A stretch of 64,000 nt of DNA, taken from assembly GCF_003182595.1 (NCBI RefSeq), contig NZ_PDNZ01000004.1:62001-126000 (forward strand), written 5' to 3'. Below, piece by piece: positions 19,563 through 28,188 of the stretch; positions within the stretch are counted from its first letter, which is position 1; each line of letters starts with the position of its first letter. Below the pieces are notes generated by a model that saw only the letters and a program-made list of their open reading frames with translations, did no database searches and had not been told where the DNA came from. Made by a program: the position numbers and the translations under genes. Origin of the DNA: Prosthecochloris marina. GTDB lineage: Bacteria > Bacteroidota > Chlorobiia > Chlorobiales > Chlorobiaceae.

Positions 19563-20423
19563 TTACACTTCCTGATCCTTGACAGGGAAATCATCGTCAA
19601 AAAAAGTTGACGCTTCGTCAATCTGCGCTTTTCGCTGCTTTTGAATGAAATCATCAAGATCTTTCTTGATCTCCGGGTCCTCAAGAGCCTCGTAGTCGAA
19701 AACATTCGCAGCATATCTGTACTCGAAATGAATATCGACCATTTCATAGCTGACACATGCGGAGGAGAACTTTGAATTTTCACGAGTGAAGTTGACTCTG
19801 TACTGCTTGAGTTTCGGCACGTAAACAACTTGCTCGCCTACTTTGAAGACTTCCAAAGCGACACCGATCGTTATCGTCCTGTAGTAATCTTTGTTGTTTT
19901 CAACTCCGAACCGCAGTGCATCGCCCTGCTTTTCCAGAAATTTTGAAAAGCTGTCCAGCGCCGAGCTACCTTCGGAGGCAACGATTTCAAGGATGAAATC
20001 AATGAAATCCGTGGCGATTTCAATCCCCCGGATATGTCTCGAATATGTTTGTTCATCGATCTTGCTTGGACCCATCAAGGGAATCTTCGACATCGCCAGC
20101 GTCCACAACTCTACATCCGTTTTATACTCCTCCCCGTATGCCTCTGCATACCGGTTTACATAATCGGTGACAATAGAGGTCATCGCAATCAGATATTTCT
20201 TCTGCTCGACGAGATTTGCCATCACAACGGGATCTTCCTCCAGTGGAGCTCCAAAAATAAACTCGACAAGACCGTCCTTATCTGCGTAAGGGTTGTCTTC
20301 CAGTAGATAACGAGGGGATTCCGGTAAGTTTTCATCGGCAAAAAAATCCTTCGCTTCAGCCAGTTGGGTTGCAAAATCCCTCTGATCTTTCACAATCTCC
20401 GGCACAACGTTTACCTGCTTCAT
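19563..20423 (-). CDS. hypothetical protein, acidic
   Basis: A 286-residue protein that I do not recognise. It is acidic and mostly helical in character, without a signal peptide, and has a Tyr- and Phe-rich C-terminal region (VDIHFEYRYAANVFDYEALED). The ATG at 20423 is preceded by AAGGAGGAAAAA, a strong ribosome site, so it is surely expressed; an upstream ATG at 20450 is not needed. It lies 150 bases downstream of another unknown gene on the same strand, and the two may form an operon. Confidence 0.7.
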   Translation of the reverse strand: MKQVNVVPEIVKDQRDFATQLAEAKDFFADENLPESPRYLLEDNPYADKDGLVEFIFGAPLEEDPVVMANLVEQKKYLIAMTSIVTDYVNRYAEAYGEEYKTDVELWTLAMSKIPLMGPSKIDEQTYSRHIRGIEIATDFIDFILEIVASEGSSALDSFSKFLEKQGDALRFGVENNKDYYRTITIGVALEVFKVGEQVVYVPKLKQYRVNFTRENSKFSSACVSYEMVDIHFEYRYAANVFDYEALEDPEIKKDLDDFIQKQRKAQIDEASTFFDDDFPVKDQEV

Positions 20424-20573
20424 TTTTTCCTCCTTGATTGAAATATTCATTCTTTCCAGATCTCACCTGATACGTTATTTTTATAGTGGTTTCAACACTC
20501 CACTTACAACAAAGCCCGTCTTTCAGATACCGCACCGCCCTCTCTTCTCCATATGAACCATACACCTGAAGGC

Positions 20574-21614
20574 TTATAAATCATGCCACTCTTTAGCCTG
20601 CTCCGAATTGTTTTCCCACAGAGGCATAGTCCAGATATTCGGAGTCCAGGCTGTCCTGTCACTGTAATCCGTTTTATTCGCATCCGCTGTCCAGGGATCG
20701 TCGGGAACCTCATCATCGTAATAGGCCTCCCCTGCCCAATACCATTGATTGTAATTTTTGATCACAATGTAGCTCTCGACCACCGCTTCGTTTTCCGGAG
20801 CTTTATAGGCCAATAGCAGGGTATAGTTTTCAATTCCTGGCATCATGCCCATGCGATACCAGACAAAACCACCCTCATGTACCAGTTCAACCCCGGGATT
20901 GTCCTGAGTGTTCAACTCACCATTCGCTTCCGCTGCCTCCTTATGATAGAACAGATCATCAGCATCGACGGCATCGATAAAATTATGGTCGAATCCACCT
21001 CGCTGTGATGCAACGCCCCTTTGTACTCCACGGTACCGGTAACCGTAAACGGTTTGTAAAAAACCGATATCTCCGCCAACCAACTCGGGTGAACAGCTGT
21101 AGGTCACATAAGGATAAGGCGTAGCCATCTGCATCGACAAGACATCATTGTCCAATTGAACCTGGTCGGCTGTTTCCACCACGCTACCCTCTGTGGAAAA
21201 TACCGGTGCCACGACGATCGCCTGCCCGCTCGCCTCGAAAGGATAGCTAAAGCCTTGAAAAACGAAGGTTCCTGTGATGGTGATGTTCATCGGACCCTCA
21301 TCGACCCAGGCTGTCCCCATCAATGAGGGATCTCCACCGTAACCACCGGGAATGTTCGGATTGGTCTGCATCTCTGCCGCACCTGCTTGCAATGTCTGTA
21401 TTACAGAACCGCCGACAATCTGGGTTCCTATGACCTGCCAGTTGGATTCGGTCACCTGTGCAGGCTGGTCGTCTACGGTGATCACCATCTGGAAAACAAC
21501 CAAAGCCCCAATCGGGACTGTATATGTTTCATTGGCACTTACCGCCTGCAGGAACTTTGCCTCCGTATCGTACTCGAACTTCCACGACAGTATTTTTTCA
21601 GGTATTTTTTGCAT
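20574..21614 (-). CDS. hypothetical protein
   Basis: A 346-residue protein that I do not recognise. The composition (many Gly, Val, Thr, Tyr and Trp; alternating hydrophobic residues such as TYTVPIGALVVFQMVITV and MNITITGTFVFQGF) suggests beta-sandwich structure. No signal peptide is seen. The start at 21614 has no good Shine-Dalgarno sequence. It is likely expressed with the next unknown gene (19563-20423), which has a strong ribosome site. No function is assigned. Confidence 0.65.
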   Translation of the reverse strand: MQKIPEKILSWKFEYDTEAKFLQAVSANETYTVPIGALVVFQMVITVDDQPAQVTESNWQVIGTQIVGGSVIQTLQAGAAEMQTNPNIPGGYGGDPSLMGTAWVDEGPMNITITGTFVFQGFSYPFEASGQAIVVAPVFSTEGSVVETADQVQLDNDVLSMQMATPYPYVTYSCSPELVGGDIGFLQTVYGYRYRGVQRGVASQRGGFDHNFIDAVDADDLFYHKEAAEANGELNTQDNPGVELVHEGGFVWYRMGMMPGIENYTLLLAYKAPENEAVVESYIVIKNYNQWYWAGEAYYDDEVPDDPWTADANKTDYSDRTAWTPNIWTMPLWENNSEQAKEWHDL

Positions 21615-21949
21615 GGTAAAGGTTCATTGTTTGCTTAAGCATCCCGGGCGACACTAAATCCAGGAATGCCGTGGAATAGCATTGAAAGAGCACATACTTA
21701 TGCTCCTATGCTGTGGTACGGTTTAACCGACCGGAAACTTCTTTGATGCACTGGGGGGTACTGAGGTACTGAGAAATGACTGTTCGATTGTTCCGGAGAA
21801 CCTGATGTAAATTCAGAGAATTCCGGCAAAAAAACAACAAAAAAATGTTTTTTCTCTGTTTTCTTTTCCTGCCGGTTTTCCCGCAGGGACGTTAGTTCAA
21901 TAGTCTTTTTAAATGGACGGAACGGCCAGGAAATTCACTGTTAAACGAC

Positions 21950-21993
21950 AAAACCGGCAATGCAGCATGAGTGCAAGCTGCATTGCCGGTTTT
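21950..21993 (-). terminator. strong hairpin terminator
   Basis: A perfect 17-bp stem (arms 21950-21966 and 21977-21993, AAAACCGGCAATGCAGC) with a 10-base loop. On the minus strand the stem ends in TTTT. It follows the end of the secreted gene at 22044 and separates it from the next minus-strand gene. The rest of the 429-bp gap (21615-22043) shows no gene. Confidence 0.75.
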
Positions 21994-22043
21994 AATGAGT
22001 TTCCACCATCATTTGAGGAAAAACAACTCCGCGATACTAATGT

Positions 22044-23015
22044 TCAGTCATCTTTTTCATCATGGCGGATCACTTGGCGAGTCGTCGGGTTTTTCAGTTG
22101 CGGTGAATATGCAGGATGATGTATCGGCTCATACATTTTACTCAGTGCCGCGACATACCCGGCGACAGGCATATCGGCCACTCCTTCCGCCGACGAACGA
22201 CTCGTTCCCTCGTAAAGATAGGCCGGCTGGATATAAGCGCCGCCATTATCGTAAAGCACCAGCTCGATGTTATCGACGGTCACTTCAGCGTCTTTCGCGT
22301 AGACACGATTGATGTCGTCCCGGACAAGTTTTTTGACTTCCTCGGCGTCCAGAAAGCCCCTTTTACCAACCTTGTTTCTGGAGGCAACTTCACGCCAGCG
22401 ATATTGTACTCCGGCAGGAACCTCGTTTTCAGCAAGCGTTACCGTAATGGAAGAGCCGAAATTCCTTACCCTCAAACCATCGAGTTCACGGTAAAAATAT
22501 ACAACCACCGCTTTCTTCTCGGGCGATTCCGCATTGCTCAGCATCTGCATGATTCCGCCGACATGATCTATTTTCAGCTCTTTCTCGTTGGCCGGCATTA
22601 AACCTGTTTTTTCCAGATAATCACGGGAAAGCTTGACTGCTTCTTCGTCGGAAAAAAGACGGCTGGTCTTTCCGGTAAGATTCAAGGCGGCAAAGTCCGA
22701 ATAGAAATACTCGGTTCCGTTCTTATTCATGCTGCAAGTGATATCGTCACCGAACATTGCGTAACGATCTTCCACCGGCTTGAACTTATCCGCGGAAAAT
22801 GATTCGACCCCCGATACCTTCAGAATCCCGGCACAACGATCATACACCTCTTCCTTACTCAGGCGAAGTTCCTCCATTTTGTAAACCGATGTTTTTTGTG
22901 GTTTTGGAATCTCAGCTTTGAAAACCACTTCAGCTGCATACAAAGAACCGCCCCATAGGGTAACGAGGCCGATAACAAAAACCCTGAAAAGCAGACCTGA
23001 CTGATTGCATCTCAT
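22044..23015 (-). CDS. secreted protein, PepSY-like partner of the caspase-like gene
   Basis: A 323-residue exported protein. A signal peptide is visible (LLFRVFVIGLVTLWGGSLYA). The mature part has segments such as DEEAVKLSRDYLEKTGLMP, YFYRELDGLRVRN and GVQYRWREV, which resemble PepSY/propeptide-type repeats that often sit next to extracellular peptidases. The ATG at 23015 follows GGAGGGTATCACA; a GTG at 23030 is less likely. The gene starts 21 bases after the stop of the DUF6345-like gene, so the two form an operon. I infer that it is an inhibitor, chaperone or pro-region partner; this is not shown by the sequence alone. Confidence 0.7.
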   Translation of the reverse strand: MRCNQSGLLFRVFVIGLVTLWGGSLYAAEVVFKAEIPKPQKTSVYKMEELRLSKEEVYDRCAGILKVSGVESFSADKFKPVEDRYAMFGDDITCSMNKNGTEYFYSDFAALNLTGKTSRLFSDEEAVKLSRDYLEKTGLMPANEKELKIDHVGGIMQMLSNAESPEKKAVVVYFYRELDGLRVRNFGSSITVTLAENEVPAGVQYRWREVASRNKVGKRGFLDAEEVKKLVRDDINRVYAKDAEVTVDNIELVLYDNGGAYIQPAYLYEGTSRSSAEGVADMPVAGYVAALSKMYEPIHHPAYSPQLKNPTTRQVIRHDEKDD

Positions 23016-23036
23016 TGTGATACCCTCCACGGTTGG

Positions 23037-23747
23037 TTAATATTGATAGGTAATGGCCATGATACCCAGATTATACGGAGGGTCGGAAGCCTGACTGTAA
23101 TAAGTATCGTTACCGGTACCGGTATAGCCGTCTTGAGGGTATGCCCAGATCACGGCACAGTAACCCGGATAGGTTCCTGAACGCACTGAGTTAGCCGCAT
23201 TGAACCACGCATCTATGTATTTCTGGCCGGAGAGCAGATTTTTCGCGTACTGATCCTCCACCCGACCGTCATACCATCCTGTCGTACGGAAACTCAGCAC
23301 TTGGTGCAGTCCGTGAAACACGTCCCACCAACCGCTTGACCAATCAGCACGCTCGATAGGAGAAGGTACAACACTGCAAGCATCGATAGTTAAAAACTCG
23401 AGGTCGAGATCACCGAGAGAAACGGAACCCCCGGCAAAATTCACAGGATCACAGCAATTTCTGAGCGTTGTGATTAAAAAATTGCCGCCGTGTCCACTGA
23501 AAAACGCTGTATCCATGTTGTCGACATACGTAGCATCCCAGGAAGTAAACACTTCCGGCACCGCCCAGTAGTACTGATCGTAAGAAAAATGTTTGAGAAA
23601 ATTCCATGTTTCATTGACCGCCCCGTTTTCTTCTCGACAAACATAACCGCCCTCCTCAAGCGCATAGGAAAAAGAGGGAAACAACACCAGCAACGATAAT
23701 AACAACCCTGAAATGCGTAAACGGACTTCAAAAAAATCCTTCAACAT
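23037..23747 (-). CDS. secreted DUF6345-like protein with caspase-type His/Cys pair
   Basis: A 236-residue exported protein. Residues 1-30 form a signal peptide (ISGLLLSLLVLFPSFSYA). The mature part has AFFSGHGGNF (His86) and, 38 residues on, FLTIDACSVV (Cys124). A strand ending in a GHG histidine followed by a strand ending in DAC is the catalytic layout of caspase-like (clan CD) cysteine peptidases, and it also marks the DUF6345 family. It is probably a periplasmic or extracellular peptidase; substrate and activity are unknown. The ATG at 23747 is preceded by AAGGAGGTGC. It is first in a two-gene operon with the PepSY-like gene. Confidence 0.75.
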   Translation of the reverse strand: MLKDFFEVRLRISGLLLSLLVLFPSFSYALEEGGYVCREENGAVNETWNFLKHFSYDQYYWAVPEVFTSWDATYVDNMDTAFFSGHGGNFLITTLRNCCDPVNFAGGSVSLGDLDLEFLTIDACSVVPSPIERADWSSGWWDVFHGLHQVLSFRTTGWYDGRVEDQYAKNLLSGQKYIDAWFNAANSVRSGTYPGYCAVIWAYPQDGYTGTGNDTYYSQASDPPYNLGIMAITYQY

Positions 23748-24091
23748 ACTGCACCTCCTTCGTTTAAAGGTTTCCTGCCTGAAAAACAAATGAACATAAA
23801 GCTCATGGAACATTAGCAGAAACATGTCAGGATTGGAACGGCCTCCCTCTGCCGGTATAAAAAACATAAGGGGGCATCCACGTATTCGTGACAAGAAAGG
23901 AAAACAACGATACAACCGACCCGGGGCAGATCCAATTGAATCTTTCTGCTCAAAAAGACATGTCCTCCATACAACAATGGGCCCGACACATCTTTTATAC
24001 GGCTAAATTACACAACTTCTTATTGATAAAGAAATTATTGCCGGAAACCTATGGAGGTTGTCTCATTAGACCTACAATGAGTCTTTCTGTA

Positions 24092-24171
24092 GTCATCCTC
24101 GGGCTTGACCCGGAGATCCATCTTTCAATGAAAGTCTGTATGGATGCCGCATCAAGTGCGGCATGACTTTC
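24092..24171. repeat. 80-bp dispersed palindromic repeat, copy A
   Basis: The unit has three small hairpins: an imperfect CCTCGGG/CCCGGAG, CTTTC/GAAAG, and ATGCCGCA/TGCGGCAT with loop TCAAG. It is nearly identical in length and sequence to copy B at 24249-24328. The rest of the 596-bp gap 23748-24343 shows no gene. Confidence 0.75.
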
Positions 24172-24248
24172 TTGGGAGACTGGACACCGCATTCCCTTGG
24201 GTAATATTTGTTGTTGATTACACGGAATGACTTGACTTCTTCTCTCTC

Positions 24249-24328
24249 GTCATCCCCGGGCTTGACCCGGGGATACATCTTTCAATGAAAGTCAGTATGG
24301 ATGCCGCATCAAGTGCGGCATGACTTTC
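24249..24328. repeat. 80-bp dispersed palindromic repeat, copy B
   Basis: The second copy has the same three hairpins as copy A, with a perfect CCCCGGG/CCCGGGG stem. It ends 15 bases before the aspS stop codon (minus strand) and could act as its terminator. A third, altered copy is at 46716-46830. Confidence 0.75.
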
Positions 24329-24343
24329 GGGGGGATTGGAAAC

Positions 24344-26149
24344 TCATTCTTTCGGCAGATCGAGCTTCAAGCTCAGCTCTCGGAGCTGGAGCGGTGAAAC
24401 CTCGGCAGGAGCAGCCATCATGAGATCTTCGGCCTGCTGGTTCATCGGAAAAGCGATCACTTCGCGAATATTCTGCTCATCGCGCAGGATCATCACCAGA
24501 CGATCGAGACCGGGAGCGATACCACCATGGGGCGGAGCACCCATTTTGAAAGCCTCGATCATATGACCGAACCGCTTGTCCACCTCGGTTTTTTCGTACC
24601 CGGCAATCTCGAACGCTTTGTACATGATATCGGGACGATGGTTTCTGATTGCACCGCTGGACAGTTCAATACCGTTACAGACGATATCGTACTGATAAGC
24701 GAGGATATCGAGTGGATCCATGCTTTCCAACGCCTCCATTTCTCCCTGAGGCATCGAGAACGGGTTGTGGGAGAACTCGATTTTCTGTGTAGCCTCATCG
24801 AATTCATACATTGGAAAATCAACGATCCAACAGAAAGAAAGCTCATTACGGTCGAGGTCGAACAAACCGGAAAAATATTCCCGCATTCCACCCATGATCT
24901 TGCAGGTACGCTCCCATTTACCGGCACCGAAGAATACCACATCGCCGGTCTCGAGCTGCAAACGCTCCTTCAGCTCGTTCATTTCATCATCGGAAAGAAA
25001 CTTGACAATCGGTCCTTTCGGTCCTTCTTCCTTGTACTGAATGTAGGCAAGACCCGCAGAACCGAGTTCTTTTGCTCTCCTCTCAGCCTTGTCATAGAAT
25101 TGCCGGGATTCATTGCCCCGCCCTTTGAGCACCATAGCTTTGATACAGCTGCCTTGCTTCGTGTTACCTGCAAAGACTTTGAACGATGATTTGACGAAAA
25201 GATCGGTGACATCCTGTAATTCCAGCGGAACGCGAAGATCGGGCTTGTCGGAACCGTAACGGTTCATGACGTCACGGTAACTGATTCTCGGGAATGGAAA
25301 CTGGGTGATGCGCTTATCGCTCATGGTTTCAGTCAGGTGTTTAAACATCCCCTCGAGAATCTCGAAAAGATCATCCTGTTCAATAAACGCCATCTCCATA
25401 TCGATCTGGTAGAACTCACCGGGACTCCTATCCGCACGGGCATCCTCGTCGCGGAAGCACGGAGCTATCTGGAAGTAACGTGAGAATCCCGACACCATCA
25501 ACAACTGTTTGAACTGCTGAGGGGCCTGGGGCAGAGCATAAAACTTCCCGGGATGCAAGCGGCTGGGCACCAGAAAGTCTCTGGCACCTTCCGGCGAACT
25601 CGAGGTAAGTATCGGTGTCTGTATCTCCTGAAAAGAACGGTCTTCGAGATAACACCTTACCTCACTGATCAGTTTGCTGCGAAACTTGATATTTTCATGA
25701 ATTTTCTCCCGGCGCAGATCAAGAAAACGATATTTCAGGCGGAGCTCTTCCGATGTTTGTAATGCATCGGCAACCGGAAAAGGCAGTGGAACCGCATCGC
25801 TTTCAACACTGATACCATCGACAATAACTTCGATTTCACCGGAAGCAAGACGGGGATTTATCGTTTCTTCGGAACGACGGACCACGACACCGCTAACACA
25901 GATAACCGATTCGGCATGCAGTTTTTCGGCCTCACTGAACAACGCCTCTTTTTCCGGCTGAACGATCAGCTGACAAATACCGGTATGATCTCTCAGATCG
26001 ATAAAAATCAATCCTCCGTGATCTCGTTTTCTATGAATCCATCCGGCGATCGTTACCGTCTGGTTTTCGAATTCTGTCTGTAAACGTCCGCAATAATGCG
26101 TACGAAAACGGTTCTGCAAATCATCCCTAGTTCCTGCAGCTGCACTCAT
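24344..26149 (-). CDS. aspS: aspartate--tRNA ligase
   Basis: A class II aminoacyl-tRNA synthetase of bacterial type, 601 residues. The N-terminal anticodon-binding OB domain has [18 protein letters not shown]. Motif 2 is [15 protein letters not shown]. The insertion (GAD) domain follows, and motif 3 is [13 protein letters not shown]. The length matches bacterial AspRS of this type. It charges tRNA-Asp. Whether it also charges tRNA-Asn (non-discriminating form) cannot be told here. Its 3' end abuts the repeat pair. Confidence 0.95.
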   Translation of the reverse strand: MSAAAGTRDDLQNRFRTHYCGRLQTEFENQTVTIAGWIHRKRDHGGLIFIDLRDHTGICQLIVQPEKEALFSEAEKLHAESVICVSGVVVRRSEETINPRLASGEIEVIVDGISVESDAVPLPFPVADALQTSEELRLKYRFLDLRREKIHENIKFRSKLISEVRCYLEDRSFQEIQTPILTSSSPEGARDFLVPSRLHPGKFYALPQAPQQFKQLLMVSGFSRYFQIAPCFRDEDARADRSPGEFYQIDMEMAFIEQDDLFEILEGMFKHLTETMSDKRITQFPFPRISYRDVMNRYGSDKPDLRVPLELQDVTDLFVKSSFKVFAGNTKQGSCIKAMVLKGRGNESRQFYDKAERRAKELGSAGLAYIQYKEEGPKGPIVKFLSDDEMNELKERLQLETGDVVFFGAGKWERTCKIMGGMREYFSGLFDLDRNELSFCWIVDFPMYEFDEATQKIEFSHNPFSMPQGEMEALESMDPLDILAYQYDIVCNGIELSSGAIRNHRPDIMYKAFEIAGYEKTEVDKRFGHMIEAFKMGAPPHGGIAPGLDRLVMILRDEQNIREVIAFPMNQQAEDLMMAAPAEVSPLQLRELSLKLDLPKE

Positions 26150-26234
26150 GGTAATGGGTAGAACATTGTTGACAAATTGAAAAGACCTGAATATGATGAA
26201 TTTTTAAGGAATATGGAAGCCTTCTGTTTGGCGC

Positions 26235-26804
26235 TTAATAGACAAGCTCTCCGCCGAACTCCCTGACAAGAAACTTCACAATTTCATTGCTTTCGGAAAG
26301 TTCCCTGAAAAGGGTAAATATGGTTTGCTCCTTACCTGTATCTTTTTCTTCATCATAACTGATATGCAGTTTTACCGCCAAGCCGTAAAACTCTTCCAGC
26401 TCACGAGCCAGAAGGCTGGCGTCATGCAGCAGTTCCTCATAGGAAAACCGTTTAAAACAACTCATGTGAAGAACACCATGAGAAAATGAGGCCAACTCGC
26501 AGGAACGAAGATGCGTAACGATAACCTTGTAATTTTTTTTCAACAGAACATCGAGAAACTGTTTCCACTCAACCCTGAACTTCTGTACTTCCGCCACTCC
26601 GTCAAATGGTTTCGAGATACCTTGCCGACCGTCGGAAACTTCCTGAACCGCCGGCAAAGAACGGCGCTTTTCACTTTTGGCGAATTTCGAGAATTTGTCT
26701 TGCCATGAAGAAAAGTCAACAGTTGCAGGAGAATCGACCGGCGGGGAAGATGCAGGCTTGGAGACCGGTAAAGAAACTTGTTCAGGCCGAGGCTCTTTCG
26801 TCAC
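26235..26804 (-). CDS. dnaX: tau-specific C-terminal part of DnaX (-1 frame)
   Basis: This frame runs on from the dnaX gamma frame after a -1 shift at the A10 run 26838-26847. It has no stop between the run and the GTG at 26804, which itself lacks a ribosome site. The visible 189 residues start with a proline-rich linker (PVSKPASSPP) followed by a compact domain (KQFLDVLLKKNYKVIVTHLRSC, then FSYEELLHDASLLARELEEFYG). This matches the C-terminal tau region that contacts DNA polymerase and helicase. It is therefore unlikely to be an independent gene. The joined tau would be 594 residues. Confidence 0.8.
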   Translation of the reverse strand: MTKEPRPEQVSLPVSKPASSPPVDSPATVDFSSWQDKFSKFAKSEKRRSLPAVQEVSDGRQGISKPFDGVAEVQKFRVEWKQFLDVLLKKNYKVIVTHLRSCELASFSHGVLHMSCFKRFSYEELLHDASLLARELEEFYGLAVKLHISYDEEKDTGKEQTIFTLFRELSESNEIVKFLVREFGGELVY

Positions 26805-26821
26805 AGGGGTATCCGAGCCTA

Positions 26822-28018
26822 CTACCCGATCATGGGCTTTTTTTTTTCCGCTACACGTTCCGAAGGTGCTGCAGGCAGTGCCGTTCCAACGGGATGGGCC
26901 ACCTCTACGAGTTTGAGCAGAACGAGCTCGAAGCGGAACTGATATTCAAACTGAAACTTGAGTTCTTTCTGTGCCTGAAGCAGCAAGTCGATCATCTGCA
27001 TGATAACCTGAGGTGTAAAGCAGGCAGCATCACGCTGATAACGCTCCTTGACAGGCTCAGGGCGTTCGATCAATCTGGTTGAACGCAGGTTATAGACTAT
27101 GAGAAAGTTCCTAAGATGTTCGATGAGTTTTTCAAGAAAGTCCTGCTCATCATAACCGTTATCGATAACAAACCTGGCAACATCGAGCATTTTTGCCGGA
27201 TTGCCTTCGGCAGCTGCCGCTGTTACTTCGAAAAACTGATCATCGTCGATATAGTTTAGGAGTTCCGCAACCTTGTCATAATGAATGCTGCGCTCTTCAT
27301 CCTGCTCGATAGCAAAAGCTATAACCTGATCAAGAATGCTCTGGGCGTCACGCATAGACCCCTGCGCTTTTCGCCCGACAAGCTGCAGGGCATCGCTGTC
27401 AATATCGATGCGCTCAGCTTCACAGATGCCGCGTAACTGTTTTTCTATTTCTTCAAGAGGAATCCTCTTGAAGTTAAAGCGTTGGCAGCGTGAAGCGATC
27501 GTCGGGGGAATCTTATGCAGCTCAGTTGTCGCAAAAATGAAAATAGCATGAGCAGGAGGTTCCTCGAGGGTTTTCAGAAACGCATTGAAGGCCGCTGTCG
27601 AGAGCATATGGACCTCGTCGATAATATAAACCCTGTACCTTCCCTTCTGCGGTCCGTAACGGACATTTTCTCTGAGCAATCTGATATCATCGACACTGTT
27701 GTTGGAAGCTGCGTCGAACTCCGAAATATTGAGACTGGTGCCTTGTTCAAAATCCCGACAACTCTCACATTCTCCACAGGGCTCGGTCACTTCCTTGAGA
27801 TAGACCGGATCCTCGATCATCCTGCTGCAATTGACCGCTTTGGCAAAGACCCTTGCCGCAGTTGTCTTCCCTACGCCGCGCAAACCTGAAAAAATATAGC
27901 CATGTCCAACTCTGCCAAGACGCAGGGAGTTCTGGATGGTACGTGTAATATGTTCCTGAGCCGTAATCTCGGCAAACTTTTTAGGCCTGTATTTGCGGGC
28001 TATTACCTGATAACTCAT
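26822..28018 (-). CDS. dnaX: DNA polymerase III gamma subunit (clamp loader ATPase)
   Basis: The clamp-loader AAA+ ATPase of the replisome. The start at 28018 gives the canonical SYQVIARKYRPKKF. The P-loop GLRGVGKTTAARVFAKA, four zinc-binding cysteines (CSRM ... CGECESCRDF), DEVHML and SRC (sensor/arginine finger) are present. In frame 0 the protein has 398 residues and stops at a TAG 13 bases after a run of ten A on the coding strand. This short product corresponds to gamma; a -1 shift gives tau (see 26235-26804). No clear Shine-Dalgarno sequence precedes the start. Confidence 0.93.
   Translation of the reverse strand: MSYQVIARKYRPKKFAEITAQEHITRTIQNSLRLGRVGHGYIFSGLRGVGKTTAARVFAKAVNCSRMIEDPVYLKEVTEPCGECESCRDFEQGTSLNISEFDAASNNSVDDIRLLRENVRYGPQKGRYRVYIIDEVHMLSTAAFNAFLKTLEEPPAHAIFIFATTELHKIPPTIASRCQRFNFKRIPLEEIEKQLRGICEAERIDIDSDALQLVGRKAQGSMRDAQSILDQVIAFAIEQDEERSIHYDKVAELLNYIDDDQFFEVTAAAAEGNPAKMLDVARFVIDNGYDEQDFLEKLIEHLRNFLIVYNLRSTRLIERPEPVKERYQRDAACFTPQVIMQMIDLLLQAQKELKFQFEYQFRFELVLLKLVEVAHPVGTALPAAPSERVAEKKKPMIG
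26838..26847 (-). promoter_or_regulatory. A10 slippery run for dnaX frameshift
   Basis: The coding strand reads GAA AAA AAA AAG then CCC ATG ATC GGG TAG. Ten consecutive A allow ribosomal -1 slippage or transcriptional slippage, as known for dnaX in E. coli (A6G) and Thermus (A9). Slippage moves reading into the open frame ending at 26235. Confidence 0.8.
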
Positions 28019-28188
28019 ACTTACATCGAGTGTTTCATATTGTGTTTGAATGGTTCGGAGCATAGGCAAAATGGAATATAACACCAAGCTCCGGAATTTT
28101 GTAGAACGCCGCTCCCCATTTTCTATCCACTAACATAGTGTAATATCGATCAAACAGAGTAAACACCGCACGAAAAAAAACCATTATG

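Noticed and set aside
24092..24328. insertion-sequence ends
   Set aside because: No transposase frame lies between the two copies, which are direct repeats of a hairpin unit and not inverted ends.
26235..26804. independent hypothetical gene
   Set aside because: Its GTG start has no ribosome site, and the frame is continuous with the dnaX slippery run, so it is better read as the tau C-terminus.
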